From contig NC_008577.1 in assembly GCF_000203935.1 (NCBI RefSeq), forward strand, positions 1,364,001 through 1,428,000: a stretch of DNA of 64,000 nucleotides, in the 5' to 3' direction. A program made the translations under genes and the position numbers. Under the pieces are notes generated by a model, which worked only from the letters and a program-made list of their open reading frames with translations, ran no database searches and was not told where the DNA came from. The DNA comes from Shewanella sp. ANA-3 (GTDB lineage: Bacteria; Pseudomonadota; Gammaproteobacteria; Enterobacterales; Shewanellaceae). Below are positions 26,601 to 37,119 of this stretch, in pieces. Numbering within the stretch: position 1 is the stretch's first letter; every line of letters begins with the position of its first letter.

Positions 26601-26927
26601 ATGGCAAAGAATCGTAGCCGTCGTTTACGTAAGAAAATGCGCGTTGATGAATTCCAAGAGTTAGGTTTTGACATTACTTGGACCTTCGATGCATCTGTCT
26701 CTGAAGCCGATATTGATGCAACGGTCGATAAGTTTATCGATGAAGTCATTGAAGCCCGTAAGTTAGGTTTCCACGGCGGTGGTCATATCGAGTGGGAAGG
26801 TATTATTGCTACCCAAACTATCGGTAAGTGCACCGAGGAAGATGTTGCTGCAGTGAAGGCATTCTGGGCGGGTCAAAAAGTGACTCAACTCGAAGTTAGC
26901 GATCTGTACGATATCTGGTGGAGTTAA
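26601..26927 (+). CDS. yggL: YggL family ribosome-associated protein (DUF469)
   Basis: A 108-residue protein with a basic N-terminus ([23 protein letters not shown]) and the family end [11 protein letters not shown]. coli YggL is reported, from memory, to associate with the 50S ribosomal subunit. GGGGAAAA lies upstream of the start. The stop overlaps the glsB start by one base (TAATG), so translation is coupled. Confidence 0.92.
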   Translation: MAKNRSRRLRKKMRVDEFQELGFDITWTFDASVSEADIDATVDKFIDEVIEARKLGFHGGGHIEWEGIIATQTIGKCTEEDVAAVKAFWAGQKVTQLEVSDLYDIWWS

Positions 26928-27841
26928 TGCCAGAACAGGCGTTATTAGAGGAAGTGGTCGACAAAGTTCGACCCTTGCTCGGCCAAGGAAAGGTTGCTAA
27001 TTACATCCCTGCGCTCGCCAATGTTGATGCTGGTAAATTGGGCATTGCCGTGACCACAATCGACGGTGAAACCATAGGCGCAGGCGATTACCTTGAGCCA
27101 TTTTCAATTCAAAGTATTTCTAAAGTTTTCAGCTTAACCTTAGCGCTAACTTTATATGAAGAAACCGAAATTTGGAGCCGCGTCGGCAAAGAACCCTCGG
27201 GACACTCCTTCAATTCATTAGTCCAAGTTGAACTCGAGCGGGGTAAACCTCGCAATCCCTTTATTAATGCTGGCGCATTAGTCATCGCTGACTTATTACA
27301 GAGCCGTTTAGGGGCACCTAAGCATCGGATGTTGGAATTGGTCAGGGCGCTGAGCCAAAACGATAAAGTCTGTTTCGATAAGCAAGTCGCGGATTCTGAA
27401 TATCAGCACAGTGCACGTAATGCGGCCATCGCTTATCTGATGAAATCCTTCGGCAATTTTCAAGGCGATGTCGATACAGTGCTGCGCACTTATTTTCATT
27501 ATTGCGCCTTAAAAATGAATTGCGCCGACCTATCGCGGGCGATGCTGTATTTAGCCAATCGCGGTAAAACCTTAGATGGCACTGAGCTTATTTCGCAGGT
27601 GCAGACTCGGCAGTTAAATGCCCTGTTAGCAACCTCAGGCTTGTACGACGGCGCCGGTGAGTTTGCCTATCGTGTTGGTATGCCGGGTAAAAGCGGTGTC
27701 GGTGGCGGCATTATTGCGGTGATCCCTGGGGAACTCTCGGTCTGCGTTTGGTCACCCGAATTAGATAATCAAGGTAACTCCCTCGCGGGGACGGCGATGC
27801 TTGAGCATCTTAGCCAGCGCCTCGGACGTTCAATCTTCTGA
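26927..27841 (+). CDS. glsB: Glutaminase
   Basis: A 304-residue enzyme of the serine-dependent glutaminase family that converts glutamine to glutamate and ammonia. The catalytic SxxK is Ser63-Lys66 ([12 protein letters not shown]). Other signatures are [20 protein letters not shown], [29 protein letters not shown] and [24 protein letters not shown]. It resembles E. coli YneH more than YbaS. The start at 26927 gives the TAATG overlap with yggL and GGTGGAG as ribosome-binding site. Confidence 0.95.
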   Translation: MPEQALLEEVVDKVRPLLGQGKVANYIPALANVDAGKLGIAVTTIDGETIGAGDYLEPFSIQSISKVFSLTLALTLYEETEIWSRVGKEPSGHSFNSLVQVELERGKPRNPFINAGALVIADLLQSRLGAPKHRMLELVRALSQNDKVCFDKQVADSEYQHSARNAAIAYLMKSFGNFQGDVDTVLRTYFHYCALKMNCADLSRAMLYLANRGKTLDGTELISQVQTRQLNALLATSGLYDGAGEFAYRVGMPGKSGVGGGIIAVIPGELSVCVWSPELDNQGNSLAGTAMLEHLSQRLGRSIF

Positions 27842-28019
27842 TTTAACTCTTCTATTAGCACTGTTAGGCTAACTATTAGTGAAATTCACTAATCTGCTAT
27901 CGGTGCTAATTTTTATAACTCCATACTAATCATATTGTTACAAAGTTGGCATGTCTTCTGCTATTCGTCTTTTAGCATGTTAGCTTAGTCGAATCCCTCA
28001 GATTAAAGGATGAACAACA

Positions 28020-28841
28020 ATGAAGATAAATACGCTATTAACTGGAGTGGCATTATCGGGCGTTATTTTAGGCGCTTCAGGCTGGCAATCAGCACAAGCG
28101 AAAACCGAGCCGCAAATTGATGAGCGCTGTGAGGTTTCCCTTAATTATGATGTGAGAGTCGAGCCTAAAAAATTAGTGATGAGCGAGAAGGGCGCCGAGA
28201 AGTATCGCATCGAGGTCGACAAGTTATATGTTGAAGGCAAACAGGTCACCTTAACCGACAAACAGAAAAAGCTCGTGAGCCAATATGCCGATGAGGTATC
28301 GACTCAGGTTCCTGAAGTCATTGAATTAGTGAATGAAGCGGTTGCACTGGCCTCTCAAGCTGTGAGTATGGCATTAACGCCACTGATGGGTGATGCCGCA
28401 GGCGCCAAGTTTGATGAGATGATGGCGGGCGTGCAGAAGCGTGTCGATACCGTAGCCTACAAGCAAGGCGATAGTTTTTACCTTGGCGCGACCGAAGAGT
28501 CGATGCAAAACACCTTTAACGATGAATTTGAACGGGAAATGGAGCAAATCGTGCAAAACTCCATTGGCACTCTGATGATGAATATCGGCGGCCAAATTCT
28601 TGCCGGCGACGGTGAATCCTTCGAAGCCAAGATGGACGCATTCTCACAAAAAATGGATAGATTAGGCGACGATATTGAGCAGCAAATTGAGTCCCAGTCT
28701 AAGGGGATTGAAGCGAAAGCCGACCGTTTGTGTGACCGTTTTGAAAACCTGCTCGTGCTTGAAAATCAACTGCGTAAAGAAGTGCCTGAGTTAGCACCCT
28801 ATGTGTTGACGCAAAACACGCACCGTGAATTACGTGAATAA
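28020..28841 (+). CDS. yggN: YggN family periplasmic protein (DUF2884)
   Basis: A 273-residue exported protein: signal peptide to about residue 27 (SAQA), then CEVSLNYDVRVEPKKLVM and a long helical body with IGGQILAGDGESFEAKMDAFSQKM and two late cysteine-bearing segments. It matches the DUF2884/YggN family, function unknown, which neighbours yggL/trmB/mutY in enteric bacteria as here. AAAGGATG precedes the start. A terminator follows about 85 bases downstream. Confidence 0.88.
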   Translation: MKINTLLTGVALSGVILGASGWQSAQAKTEPQIDERCEVSLNYDVRVEPKKLVMSEKGAEKYRIEVDKLYVEGKQVTLTDKQKKLVSQYADEVSTQVPEVIELVNEAVALASQAVSMALTPLMGDAAGAKFDEMMAGVQKRVDTVAYKQGDSFYLGATEESMQNTFNDEFEREMEQIVQNSIGTLMMNIGGQILAGDGESFEAKMDAFSQKMDRLGDDIEQQIESQSKGIEAKADRLCDRFENLLVLENQLRKEVPELAPYVLTQNTHRELRE

Positions 28842-28925
28842 TGCTCGCAAGGGTAGTTAAGGCCTAAACGGGTTTGAACCAGGTAAAGTCGACCTAACTG
28901 ACACTATCAATGCCGTGATATAAAT

Positions 28926-28964
28926 GAAAAAGCCCCAGTACGTTAAGTGTCTGGGGCTTTTTCT
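28926..28964 (+). terminator. Terminator after yggN
   Basis: GAAAAAGCCCCA / TGGGGCTTTTTC stem with a 14-base loop, T-rich on the plus strand. Confidence 0.82.
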
Positions 28965-29259
28965 TGATTCATTTTAGCCAAACGGATTGATATTAATCTG
29001 ATTGCTTGCGGCTATTTACTATGGAATATTACATTCTAAAGACTAATGTTTGGTATACTCTTAAAATATAATGAAAAGCTGGCAATTCAGTCAGATAGAA
29101 CACTCTACTTTAGCGGACTTTTTCGGGCTAAATCTCTACAACTAACCCAATTGCTGTGAGATATTAAGGCATTGAGGGATGCTTTGAGGCATTTGTGCTG
29201 CATTCCTATGCTATTCCGAAAGTTAATATCACTGTCGAAACTGCTTAAGGCGACTTTCC
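28965..29259. other. Intergenic region before the LysR gene
   Basis: About 295 bases with two -10-like words, TATACT at 29054 and TATAAT at 29067, but no clear partner -35 box. No gene is seen. Confidence 0.35.
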
Positions 29260-30201
29260 ATGTTAGAACTGTTAGAACCTATTGCGATTTTTACTCATGT
29301 GGCCAGAGCTGGTAGTTTTAGTGCCGCCGCAAGAAGGCTTGGGATCTCTAAATCTAAGGTCAGTACGCAGGTCGCCGATCTCGAGCATAGACTCGGTGTT
29401 CAACTGATCCAGCGTACCACCCGAAGCTTAAGTCTGACTGAAGCTGGACATTTGTTATATCTGCAAGGTGAAGAGTTGCTCCGCGATGCCGAACAGGCCA
29501 TTGCTAGCGTGCATAACTTAAACGATGCCACCCGCGGCGTGTTAAAGGTGGGGATTTCCCAGTCCTTTGGCGCTATGCATATCATTCCCGCACTGCCATC
29601 ATTTATGGCAAAACACCCTGAGCTAGAGCTGCAAGTCAGCTTATTAGATCATAAGGTGGATGTGGTCAGCGAAGGTTTAGACCTATTGTTGACTATGTCT
29701 GAGCAGCTTCCTCTCGGTATGGTGGCGCGCCCTTTGATGAAGTGTCAGTTCCTCCTCGTTGCCTCCCCCGATTACATTGCGAAACATGGCGAACCGTCGC
29801 GCCCTGAACAATTGGTCGACCATAACTGCTTGGTGTATCAAGGCGAGTGGCATGAGCACAGCATGTGGCAGTTTAAAAAGGGCGATGATTACTGTGAGAT
29901 AGGTGTCTCTGGTAACTTTAGAGTGGATAACGCTCCTGCTTTAAAATCAGCCGCAATCAGTGGCTTAGGGGTTGTATATCTTGCCAGCTACTTGATGGAA
30001 GATGAAATCGCTAAGGGCACCTTAGTGCCGCTGCTGAGGGATTGGCAACTGACTCATCATTTACCGCTACAGGCCGTTTACCCACGCCGTAAACACTTAG
30101 CGCCTAAGGTGAGTGCTTTCATTGAGTTTATTAAAGACCACATTGGTAATCCGCCTTATTGGGACATTCCCTATGCGGAACTCTTCAGTGAACGTCAGTA
30201 A
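29260..30201 (+). CDS. LysR-family transcriptional regulator
   Basis: A 313-residue LysR regulator. The winged helix at residues 1-60 reads EPIAIFTHVARAGSFSAAARRLGISKSKVSTQVADLEHRLGVQLIQRTTRSLSLTEAG. The substrate domain follows (about 90-295, GVLKVGISQSFG, LVASPDYIAKHGEP, NCLVYQGEWHEHSMWQF). It belongs to the CrgA/AaeR-like type by the SRTTR/T-LT-AG pattern. No gene is divergent from it and the next gene is convergent and far away, so its target is not evident here. Confidence 0.9.
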   Translation: MLELLEPIAIFTHVARAGSFSAAARRLGISKSKVSTQVADLEHRLGVQLIQRTTRSLSLTEAGHLLYLQGEELLRDAEQAIASVHNLNDATRGVLKVGISQSFGAMHIIPALPSFMAKHPELELQVSLLDHKVDVVSEGLDLLLTMSEQLPLGMVARPLMKCQFLLVASPDYIAKHGEPSRPEQLVDHNCLVYQGEWHEHSMWQFKKGDDYCEIGVSGNFRVDNAPALKSAAISGLGVVYLASYLMEDEIAKGTLVPLLRDWQLTHHLPLQAVYPRRKHLAPKVSAFIEFIKDHIGNPPYWDIPYAELFSERQ

Positions 30202-30354
30202 TTTTGGAAACATTGTTCTTAAAATGCGGTTAATGCATTTCTAGAGAGTTTGATGGTTTTGAAATTCATTTAAAATCAATTATTTGCGTCGAGATTAGTT
30301 TGTATTTTAGTTTGGTTTTTTAGGGTTATCTAAAACAGCTTTTTAGTAGGCGTA

Positions 30355-30382
30355 TTGAAGTCTGTTCTTAAATGAATACAAT
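30355..30382 (+). promoter_or_regulatory. Possible sigma-70 promoter of a small transcript
   Basis: TTGAAG (30355-30360) and TACAAT (30377-30382) are 16 bases apart. A transcript would start near 30389 and end at the terminator at 30548-30581, about 190 bases. Confidence 0.45.
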
Positions 30383-30391
30383 GGTTGCCAG

Positions 30392-30508
30392 ATGATTCGG
30401 AATGACCTGAGTCCTACACTTTTACTGGAAATGACCCCTTTTGGTATTAGCGTACAGGTTGGCAGCAATGCAGTTTCGGATCACAGCCAGCAGAAGTTTG
30501 CGAACTAA
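30392..30508 (+). CDS. Possible 38-residue microprotein
   Basis: A short frame between a promoter-like element and a terminator. It encodes MIRNDLSPTLLLEMTPFG followed by ISVQVGSNAV and a polar tail. There is no clear ribosome-binding site and the predicted transcription start lies about 3 bases before the ATG, so it would be nearly leaderless. I recognise no family. The same interval may instead be a non-coding RNA. Confidence 0.25.
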   Translation: MIRNDLSPTLLLEMTPFGISVQVGSNAVSDHSQQKFAN

Positions 30509-30547
30509 AACAATGTTGGCTTTTAAACCATCATCCTAGTTTTTGGT

Positions 30548-30581
30548 TTACCTCAGCTCATTAGGCTGAGGTAATTTTTTT
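30548..30581 (+). terminator. Strong terminator with no annotated gene upstream
   Basis: TTACCTCAGC / GCTGAGGTAA stem, 7-base loop, followed by seven T. It lies 347 bases after the LysR stop, so it may end a small transcript rather than the LysR mRNA. Confidence 0.8.
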
Positions 30582-30716
30582 CTGATGGTTGAGTGCGGGA
30601 AACGAGTTTTGTCTCTCTGTACCCTAAAGTCACACCGAGTGTTAGCTACTTGCTTAATACATCAAATATAGTGACCCACAGTGAGATAGGGTTTTATGAC
30701 CTAGCCGGTGATAAAT

Positions 30717-30754
30717 CCAATAAAAAAGCCACTTAATAGTGGCTTTTTTATTGG
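30717..30754. terminator. Bidirectional terminator downstream of the DUF885 gene
   Basis: Perfect hairpin CCAATAAAAAAGCCACT / AGTGGCTTTTTTATTGG with a 4-base loop, U-rich in both directions. Confidence 0.88.
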
Positions 30755-30823
30755 CTGCGATTTAACGATTTTATTGGCAAGGCGTTCAAGGGAGGCTAGC
30801 GTTAGCCTCCCACGGTTTCAAGC

Positions 30824-32671
30824 TTAGGCTTTGTTAACACTAGCAATCCATTGATCGACTTGCTCTTCCAGTACATCTAAAGGCAGCGCGCCATTTGCCA
30901 AGACTAAAGTATGGAAATCCCGGATATCAAACTTATCACCCAGTTGTTTTTCCGCCTTGTGTCTCAGTTCGAGTAACTTAATCATCCCAACTTTATAGGC
31001 AGTAGCTTGCGATGGCATAACGATATGACGTTCGACCATTTTCTTCGCATCGGATTTTGCGTTAGGGGTATTATCGACGTAATAAGCTATCCCTTGTTCG
31101 CGGGTCCATTTCTTGGCGTGGATCCCTGTATCGACCACTAAACGACAAGCTCGCCATAACTCCATCGCCAGTCGACCAAAATCGGAGTAAGGGTCAGCAT
31201 ATAAGCCCATCTCCTTCGGGAAAGACTCACTGTAGAGCCCCCAACCTTCGATATAAGCGGTATAGCCACCAAACTTACGGAACTTAGGAATATCCTTTAG
31301 CTCCTGCGAGATAGCGATTTGCATATGGTGGCCTGGGATCCCCTCATGGTAAGCCAGTGCTTCCATCTGGTATTTGGGCATGGCTTTCATATCGTAGAGG
31401 TTGGCATAGTAGCTACCAGGGCGAGATCCATCGGGCGCAGGTTGCTCATAGAAGGCTTTACCCGCGGATTTTTCCCTAAAGGCTTCAACCTGTTTGACTA
31501 TCATGGCCGCCTTAGGCTTGACCTTAAAGACTTCATCCAAGCGTGAGCGCATATTATCGATAAGCTTGGTTGCATCTGCTAAATATGCCGCTTTGCCTTC
31601 GGCGGTATTTGGATAATAGAACTGCGGATCATCGCGCATAAAGGCGAAGAACTCTTGCAAGGTGCCGTTAAAATTCACCTTTTTCATGATGGCGCGCATT
31701 TCATTATGGATGCGCTCCACTTCGGCAAGACCAAGTTGATGGATTTCATCCGCCGTCATTTGGGTAGTCGTGGTGCGCGCAAGGGCATTGTTATAAAACG
31801 CCTCGCCGTCGGGGAGTTTCCAAACCCCATCGCGGGTATCGGCCTTGGCTTCTAAGGTTTTGATATAGGCGATAAGCGTCTTGTATGCAGGCTCAACTTG
31901 CGAAACCAGTGCTTTTTCTGCATCGGCAATAAGTTGGGCTTTTTCTGCTTCAGTGATGCTGAGTGCGCTCACTTTTTTGCGAAAATCCGCTAACAAGGCA
32001 CTGTCTTCGCCTTTATCGAAGGGGGCGCCTTTAATGATGTTTTGGCTGTCAGATATCACGTAACCAAACACAAATTTAGGGGCAATAATGCCTTTATCAG
32101 CGCGCACTTCTAGCGCCTGTTGCAGTTGGCTTAGGCGTTTGGGCACGCCATTTAAGCGGCTGATATAGGCCTTAGCATCGCTGACATCGGTGATCTGGTG
32201 CTGATTAATCAGGAAGGAGGCGATCATCGAGTGGCCACCATGCATCTGATTTACTGGGTAGTTATGGTAACGCCACTGATAGTCTTTGATATCGTTATTC
32301 AGGTTTTGAGTGAGTAACGTCAGGCTTAGGCGAGTTTGTGGATCAAGCTTACTCGCATCCAGTTGATTCACTTCGGTTAGCTGTTTCTTGGTACGCGCCA
32401 ACTCACGGGCATCCGCTTCATCGCCAATGTCGTCCCACTTATCATAGTCCTGCTTAATGCCCATATAGGTTTGCGCAATGGGGCTTGCCATGATGTTTTC
32501 CATGAAGATGGCTTCAAACAAGGCGTTGGCTTTTTCTGACTCGCTTTGGGCTGCAACACTTGCACTGGCCACATTATGTGAGTCACTTAAGGTCGGCACC
32601 GCATAGGAAGGCAGTGCTAGCAGGGCGGAGAGGGTAAATGCGACTAAGCTGATGTTCGTTTTTATTGGCAT
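30824..32671 (-). CDS. DUF885 exported metallopeptidase-like protein
   Basis: A 615-residue exported protein. Signal peptide ends at about residue 24 (SYA). The DUF885 body holds a zinc-site-like ALAYHEGIPGHHMQ motif, then GYTAYIEGWGLYSE and MELWRACRLVVDTGIH, the conserved core of the family. Distant similarity to M3/M32-type peptidases suggests peptide hydrolysis in the periplasm, but substrates are unknown. AAGGAAG precedes the start. It stands alone with a terminator downstream. Confidence 0.87.
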   Translation of the reverse strand: MPIKTNISLVAFTLSALLALPSYAVPTLSDSHNVASASVAAQSESEKANALFEAIFMENIMASPIAQTYMGIKQDYDKWDDIGDEADARELARTKKQLTEVNQLDASKLDPQTRLSLTLLTQNLNNDIKDYQWRYHNYPVNQMHGGHSMIASFLINQHQITDVSDAKAYISRLNGVPKRLSQLQQALEVRADKGIIAPKFVFGYVISDSQNIIKGAPFDKGEDSALLADFRKKVSALSITEAEKAQLIADAEKALVSQVEPAYKTLIAYIKTLEAKADTRDGVWKLPDGEAFYNNALARTTTTQMTADEIHQLGLAEVERIHNEMRAIMKKVNFNGTLQEFFAFMRDDPQFYYPNTAEGKAAYLADATKLIDNMRSRLDEVFKVKPKAAMIVKQVEAFREKSAGKAFYEQPAPDGSRPGSYYANLYDMKAMPKYQMEALAYHEGIPGHHMQIAISQELKDIPKFRKFGGYTAYIEGWGLYSESFPKEMGLYADPYSDFGRLAMELWRACRLVVDTGIHAKKWTREQGIAYYVDNTPNAKSDAKKMVERHIVMPSQATAYKVGMIKLLELRHKAEKQLGDKFDIRDFHTLVLANGALPLDVLEEQVDQWIASVNKA

Positions 32672-32740
32672 GATCAGGCTTCCTTAACAATGTTCAGGTA
32701 ATTCTAAAGAAGCAGGGGGAAAATGTATGAATATAAATGT

Positions 32741-32796
32741 TAGAAAATGTGTTAGCCATAAAAGATGTCTCATCGAGAAACCTAGGCTAACACATT
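32741..32796 (-). terminator. Terminator of the rdgB-hemW operon
   Basis: Stem AATGTGTTAGCC (32746-32757) / GGCTAACACATT (32785-32796) with a 27-base loop and TTTTCT on the minus strand. The long loop lowers confidence. Confidence 0.6.
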
Positions 32797-32823
32797 ATTT
32801 ATATGGGAAATTTAATTGGTGAA

Positions 32824-33981
32824 TTAACAAAATTGCGTCAGTAAATCGTTCACAAACATGTGACCTTTACTGGTTAATTGCCAATGTTCAGCAGATTCGG
32901 TGAGTAAACCCCGTTGTTTGGCCTTTTCCATTCCCTCTTTCAAAGAATCTCGGTGTAAACCGGTTCTGTCTTCAAACTCTTGCTTAGGGATAGGTGTCAT
33001 TAAGCGCAGACGATTCATCAAGTATTCGAGGGCGCGATCTTCTTCGGCGACCTCAGTCTGCTCGAAGTGATAGTTGTCGGCAGCTAAATACCCCTTAGGG
33101 TGTTTGATTTTTACCGTGCGAATAATGCGATTTTCTTCGGGCAAGGTCACTTTGCCATGGGCGCCACAGCCAATGCCTAAGTAATCACCAAACTGCCAAT
33201 AGTTAAGGTTATGCCTGCATTGATAACCGGGTTTGGCATAGGCCGAGATTTCATACTGTTCATAACCGAGTGCCGCTAACTTTTGTTGCCCTTGTTCGTA
33301 GATCTGCCAGAGATCTTCATCGTCGGGCAGCTGCGGCGGTTTTGAGTGGAACAGGGTATTGGGCTCAATCGTCAGTTGGTACCAAGACAAATGCGGCGGA
33401 TTGAGCGCCGCAGCGGTATCTATATCCGCCATGGCCTCAGCAAAACTTTGATTCGGAAGTCCGTGCATCAAATCCAAGTTAAAACTTAAATAACCCGCTT
33501 GGCTGGCTTTTTGGGCGGCGGTTTGGGCTTCGTTTTGATCGTGGATCCGCCCCAGCAGATTGAGCTTATCCTTAGAGAAACTCTGCACCCCAATGGATAA
33601 TCGGGTGACCCCTGCGGCGCGGTAGGCACTAAAGTCATCGTGCTCTAGGGTGCCAGGGTTGGCCTCCATGGTGATTTCAATATCGTCACTGAAGGGAATG
33701 AGCGCATTGGCGCCATCCAATATCCGTTTGATTTGATTAGCATCAAACAGAGACGGCGTTCCACCACCAATAAAAATGGTGTGTAACTTACGGCCTTGTA
33801 CTAAGTGCAAGTCTTGGCGTAAGTCCGCTAGCAGCGTATCCACATAGGCCTTTTGGGGTAATTCACCGTTTTGCCCATGGGAGTTAAAGTCGCAGTAAGG
33901 GCATTTTTGTACACACCAAGGGATATGGATGTACAGGCTCAACGGCGGCAGGGTTAACTGAGGTGACACATTCACTGACAT
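32824..33981 (-). CDS. hemW: Radical SAM haem chaperone HemW
   Basis: A 385-residue radical SAM protein. The cluster motif is Cys23-x3-Cys27-x2-Cys30 (IPWCVQKCPYCDF), followed by IFIGGGTPSLF, ITMEANPGT, RLSIGVQSF and a C-terminal HemN-like domain. It is related to oxygen-independent coproporphyrinogen oxidase, but the HemW type, which lacks the extra N-terminal HemN region, inserts haem into respiratory enzymes. Its start overlaps the rdgB stop, so the two are translationally coupled, as in many gamma-proteobacteria. Confidence 0.93.
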   Translation of the reverse strand: MSVNVSPQLTLPPLSLYIHIPWCVQKCPYCDFNSHGQNGELPQKAYVDTLLADLRQDLHLVQGRKLHTIFIGGGTPSLFDANQIKRILDGANALIPFSDDIEITMEANPGTLEHDDFSAYRAAGVTRLSIGVQSFSKDKLNLLGRIHDQNEAQTAAQKASQAGYLSFNLDLMHGLPNQSFAEAMADIDTAAALNPPHLSWYQLTIEPNTLFHSKPPQLPDDEDLWQIYEQGQQKLAALGYEQYEISAYAKPGYQCRHNLNYWQFGDYLGIGCGAHGKVTLPEENRIIRTVKIKHPKGYLAADNYHFEQTEVAEEDRALEYLMNRLRLMTPIPKQEFEDRTGLHRDSLKEGMEKAKQRGLLTESAEHWQLTSKGHMFVNDLLTQFC

Positions 33982-34598
33982 TATTGGGCGTTCCCGTCGG
34001 TAAATACGCCTTTTTCCTGCATGGCAGCAATCAGTTGCACTAAAGCTTTACCACGGTGACTCAAGGCATTTTTTTCGTCACTGCTCATTTGCGCGGCGCT
34101 GCAATCGTGGTGCTCTGGAATAAAAATCGGATCGTAACCATGGCCGTTGTCACCCCGTTGCACGAAATCGATCTGGCCTTCCCAAGAGGCTTGGCAAATG
34201 ATGGGCGTTGGGTCCTTCGCATGGCGCATATAGACTAAAACGCATTGGAATCTGGCCGTACGCGGCGCAGGATTATCCTTTAATGTGTCTAAGAGTTTTA
34301 ACACATTGTCTTGATCCTTGGCATTTTCCCCCGCATAGCGCGCAGAGTAGATGCCCGGTGCACCTTGGAGTAAATCGACTTCTAATCCCGAGTCATCGGC
34401 AATGGCGGCAAGTCCGGTAATTTGCGCCGCATGTCTGGCTTTGATAATGGCGTTTTCGACAAAGGTGGTGCCCGTTTCAGCCACTTCGCTAACGTTAAAT
34501 TGGCTTTGTGGCAGCACTTTTACGCCATAGGCGGCGAGCATTTGATCGAATTCGGCAAGTTTACCTTTATTGCCACTGGCGAGGACGATTTGTTGCAT
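33981..34598 (-). CDS. rdgB: XTP/dITP pyrophosphatase RdgB
   Basis: A 205-residue house-cleaning nucleotidase that hydrolyses dITP, XTP and related non-canonical purine nucleotides. Signatures: VLASGNKGKLAEFDQML, AIADDSGLEVDLLQGAPGIYSARYAG, GDNGHGYDPIFIPE and ALSHRGKAL. Full length. First gene of the rdgB-hemW pair. Confidence 0.95.
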   Translation of the reverse strand: MQQIVLASGNKGKLAEFDQMLAAYGVKVLPQSQFNVSEVAETGTTFVENAIIKARHAAQITGLAAIADDSGLEVDLLQGAPGIYSARYAGENAKDQDNVLKLLDTLKDNPAPRTARFQCVLVYMRHAKDPTPIICQASWEGQIDFVQRGDNGHGYDPIFIPEHHDCSAAQMSSDEKNALSHRGKALVQLIAAMQEKGVFTDGNAQ

Positions 34599-34707
34599 GG
34601 AATACCTATTGGATTGGGCGCTCTTGGCTGTATGTCACTGAGTGTGAACATTGAGCGATGTCATTGGACTGTATGCGGCAATGATACCCAAGCTTGGCGG
34701 TAAAGGA

Positions 34708-34755
34708 CAGAAAAAGGCAGGACGAAACTTAGTATCCTTAGTATCGTCCTGCCTT
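34708..34755 (-). terminator. Terminator of the DUF4426 gene
   Basis: AAGGCAGGACGA / TCGTCCTGCCTT stem with an 18-base loop, then TTTTTCTG on the minus strand. It separates the DUF4426 gene from rdgB. Confidence 0.8.
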
Positions 34756-34767
34756 GTGAGGTTGAGA

Positions 34768-35202
34768 TTATTCGACGTAGAACTTTTGCTTAAACTGCAG
34801 ATTGGTGTTGAGTTGGTTGCCGTGTTTGATGGCGATGTTGAAATTGATTTCTTGATCGTCGCGGTAAGGTACTTCGGCGATGTAGTAAATCGCCTTACCC
34901 TCACGGATCTCTCTAAATTTCAAATCGATACGTGCATCGAGTAGGTTATTGGCTACGCCAGTGATTTCCACGGGCACTGCGGGTGAGCCTTCTTCACTCA
35001 TATCTAATACGGCAATGTTAATGATGCCTCTGTAGCTACTGCGTTCGATGCCATAGGATTTCGCAATACTAGGCGTTAAAAAAGTGCTGCCCAGCGCCAT
35101 GTAATGAATGTCGAAATTACCGACGGTTTCTTTTTGCTCGGCATTAGCGATACCGCACAGGCTTGCGGTTAAGGCGAGCATAATAAGGAGATTACGTAAC
35201 AT
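34768..35202 (-). CDS. DUF4426 exported protein
   Basis: A 144-residue exported protein: signal peptide cut near residue 21 (ANA). The body has NFDIHYMALGSTFLTPSIAKSYGI, INIAVLD and IYYIAEVPYRDDQEINFNI, the DUF4426 pattern found between yggU and rdgB in many gamma-proteobacteria. AAGGT lies before the start. Function is unknown; an immunoglobulin-like beta fold is likely from the alternating pattern. Confidence 0.82.
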   Translation of the reverse strand: MLRNLLIMLALTASLCGIANAEQKETVGNFDIHYMALGSTFLTPSIAKSYGIERSSYRGIINIAVLDMSEEGSPAVPVEITGVANNLLDARIDLKFREIREGKAIYYIAEVPYRDDQEINFNIAIKHGNQLNTNLQFKQKFYVE

Positions 35203-35270
35203 GATGTTGTACCTTCATATGAGGGATTACTTGAGTATAGGTCGCAGGAAGGAGACTTCCAACGCTGTGT

Positions 35271-36109
<839 letters not shown>

Positions 36110-36184
36110 CGAGATTTCTGCCTATATGAGTCCGATTAAAAACGCCCGCGTTAAAAGTGAGTGAGTCACCCAGCCATTGCTGGA

Positions 36185-37003
36185 TCAAAAAGTATTGGCC
36201 ATTTCCTCTGCACGTTTGATGCAGTTTTCCATCGCATTTTTGACCACACCACGGAGATCCGCCGCTTCAAATGTGGCGATGGCTTGCGCTGTTGTGCCGC
36301 CCTTCGAGGTGACATTCTCCCGTAAATTACCCAGCGTAAGCTCAGGATTTTGCTTTGCCATCATAGCAGCACCGAGGGCCGCTTGCTGTACTAAGCTTCT
36401 GGCTTTGGCTTCATCCATGCCCATTTGCTTGCCAGCATCAATCATAGATTCCATCAGCAGGAAGAAATAGGCAGGTGAACTACCCGCAAGGGCAATCACT
36501 TGATTAATCTCTGACTCCTCATTCACCCACACAATTTCTCCGCCGCTGGACATCAAGCGTTCGGCAATGGCTTGTTGGGCATCAGAGAGGGGCTGCGGCG
36601 CGTAGAGACCTGTCATACCAACACCGATTTGCATGGGCGTGTTTGGCATAGTGCGAACCAGTGTAATGGATTGCGCTAAATATTGGCTGTAGCGCTCTGC
36701 TTTAATCCCTGCGGCAATGGTAATGACCAGCTTGTTAGACATATCAATGCCTTGCAGTGCTTGGCAGACTTGCTCCATCAACTGCGGCTTGACGGATAAT
36801 ACGATGACATCGGCATCTTGGGCGGCGCTGAAATTGTCTTGGGATACACGCACACCAAAGTCGGCGGCGAGGGCATCGAGTTTACCTTGGCTAGGATTGG
36901 TAGCTTGCACTAGCGCAGCAGGATAGCCGCTACGAATTAAGCCGCTGATAATACTACGGGTCATATTGCCCGCACCGATAAAGCAGATTTTTTGTTGACT
37001 CAT
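36185..37003 (-). CDS. proC: Pyrroline-5-carboxylate reductase
   Basis: A 272-residue enzyme for the last step of proline synthesis. N-terminal NADPH site ICFIGAGNMTRSIISGL, VLSVKPQLMEQV, RTMPNTPMQIGVGMTGLY and the C-terminal ALAGSSPAYFFLLMESMIDAGKQMGM and SKGGTTAQAIATFE signatures are all intact. The proC-yggT-yggU order is conserved. Confidence 0.95.
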   Translation of the reverse strand: MSQQKICFIGAGNMTRSIISGLIRSGYPAALVQATNPSQGKLDALAADFGVRVSQDNFSAAQDADVIVLSVKPQLMEQVCQALQGIDMSNKLVITIAAGIKAERYSQYLAQSITLVRTMPNTPMQIGVGMTGLYAPQPLSDAQQAIAERLMSSGGEIVWVNEESEINQVIALAGSSPAYFFLLMESMIDAGKQMGMDEAKARSLVQQAALGAAMMAKQNPELTLGNLRENVTSKGGTTAQAIATFEAADLRGVVKNAMENCIKRAEEMANTF

Positions 37004-37119
37004 GTGTACCCCATAATGTCTGGCCTAGGCTGAGTGGATAACATTCAGCATTAATATCATTGAATTAGCGTTATTAGGCCGGATAAAAATTTCTATTTAA
37101 TGTTCTCTAACAGTATTTG

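Larger units (their letters stand above)
30202..30823. other. Large intergenic region with a possible small transcript
   Basis: The 620 bases after the LysR gene have no long frame. A promoter-like pair at 30355-30382, a 38-codon frame at 30392-30508, a strong plus-strand terminator at 30548-30581 and a second terminator at 30717-30754 are listed separately. The stretch 30202-30354 shows nothing. Confidence 0.5.

Noticed and set aside
29260..30201. Assigning a target to the LysR regulator
   Set aside because: No divergent gene is present and the downstream gene is convergent, so any target would be a guess.
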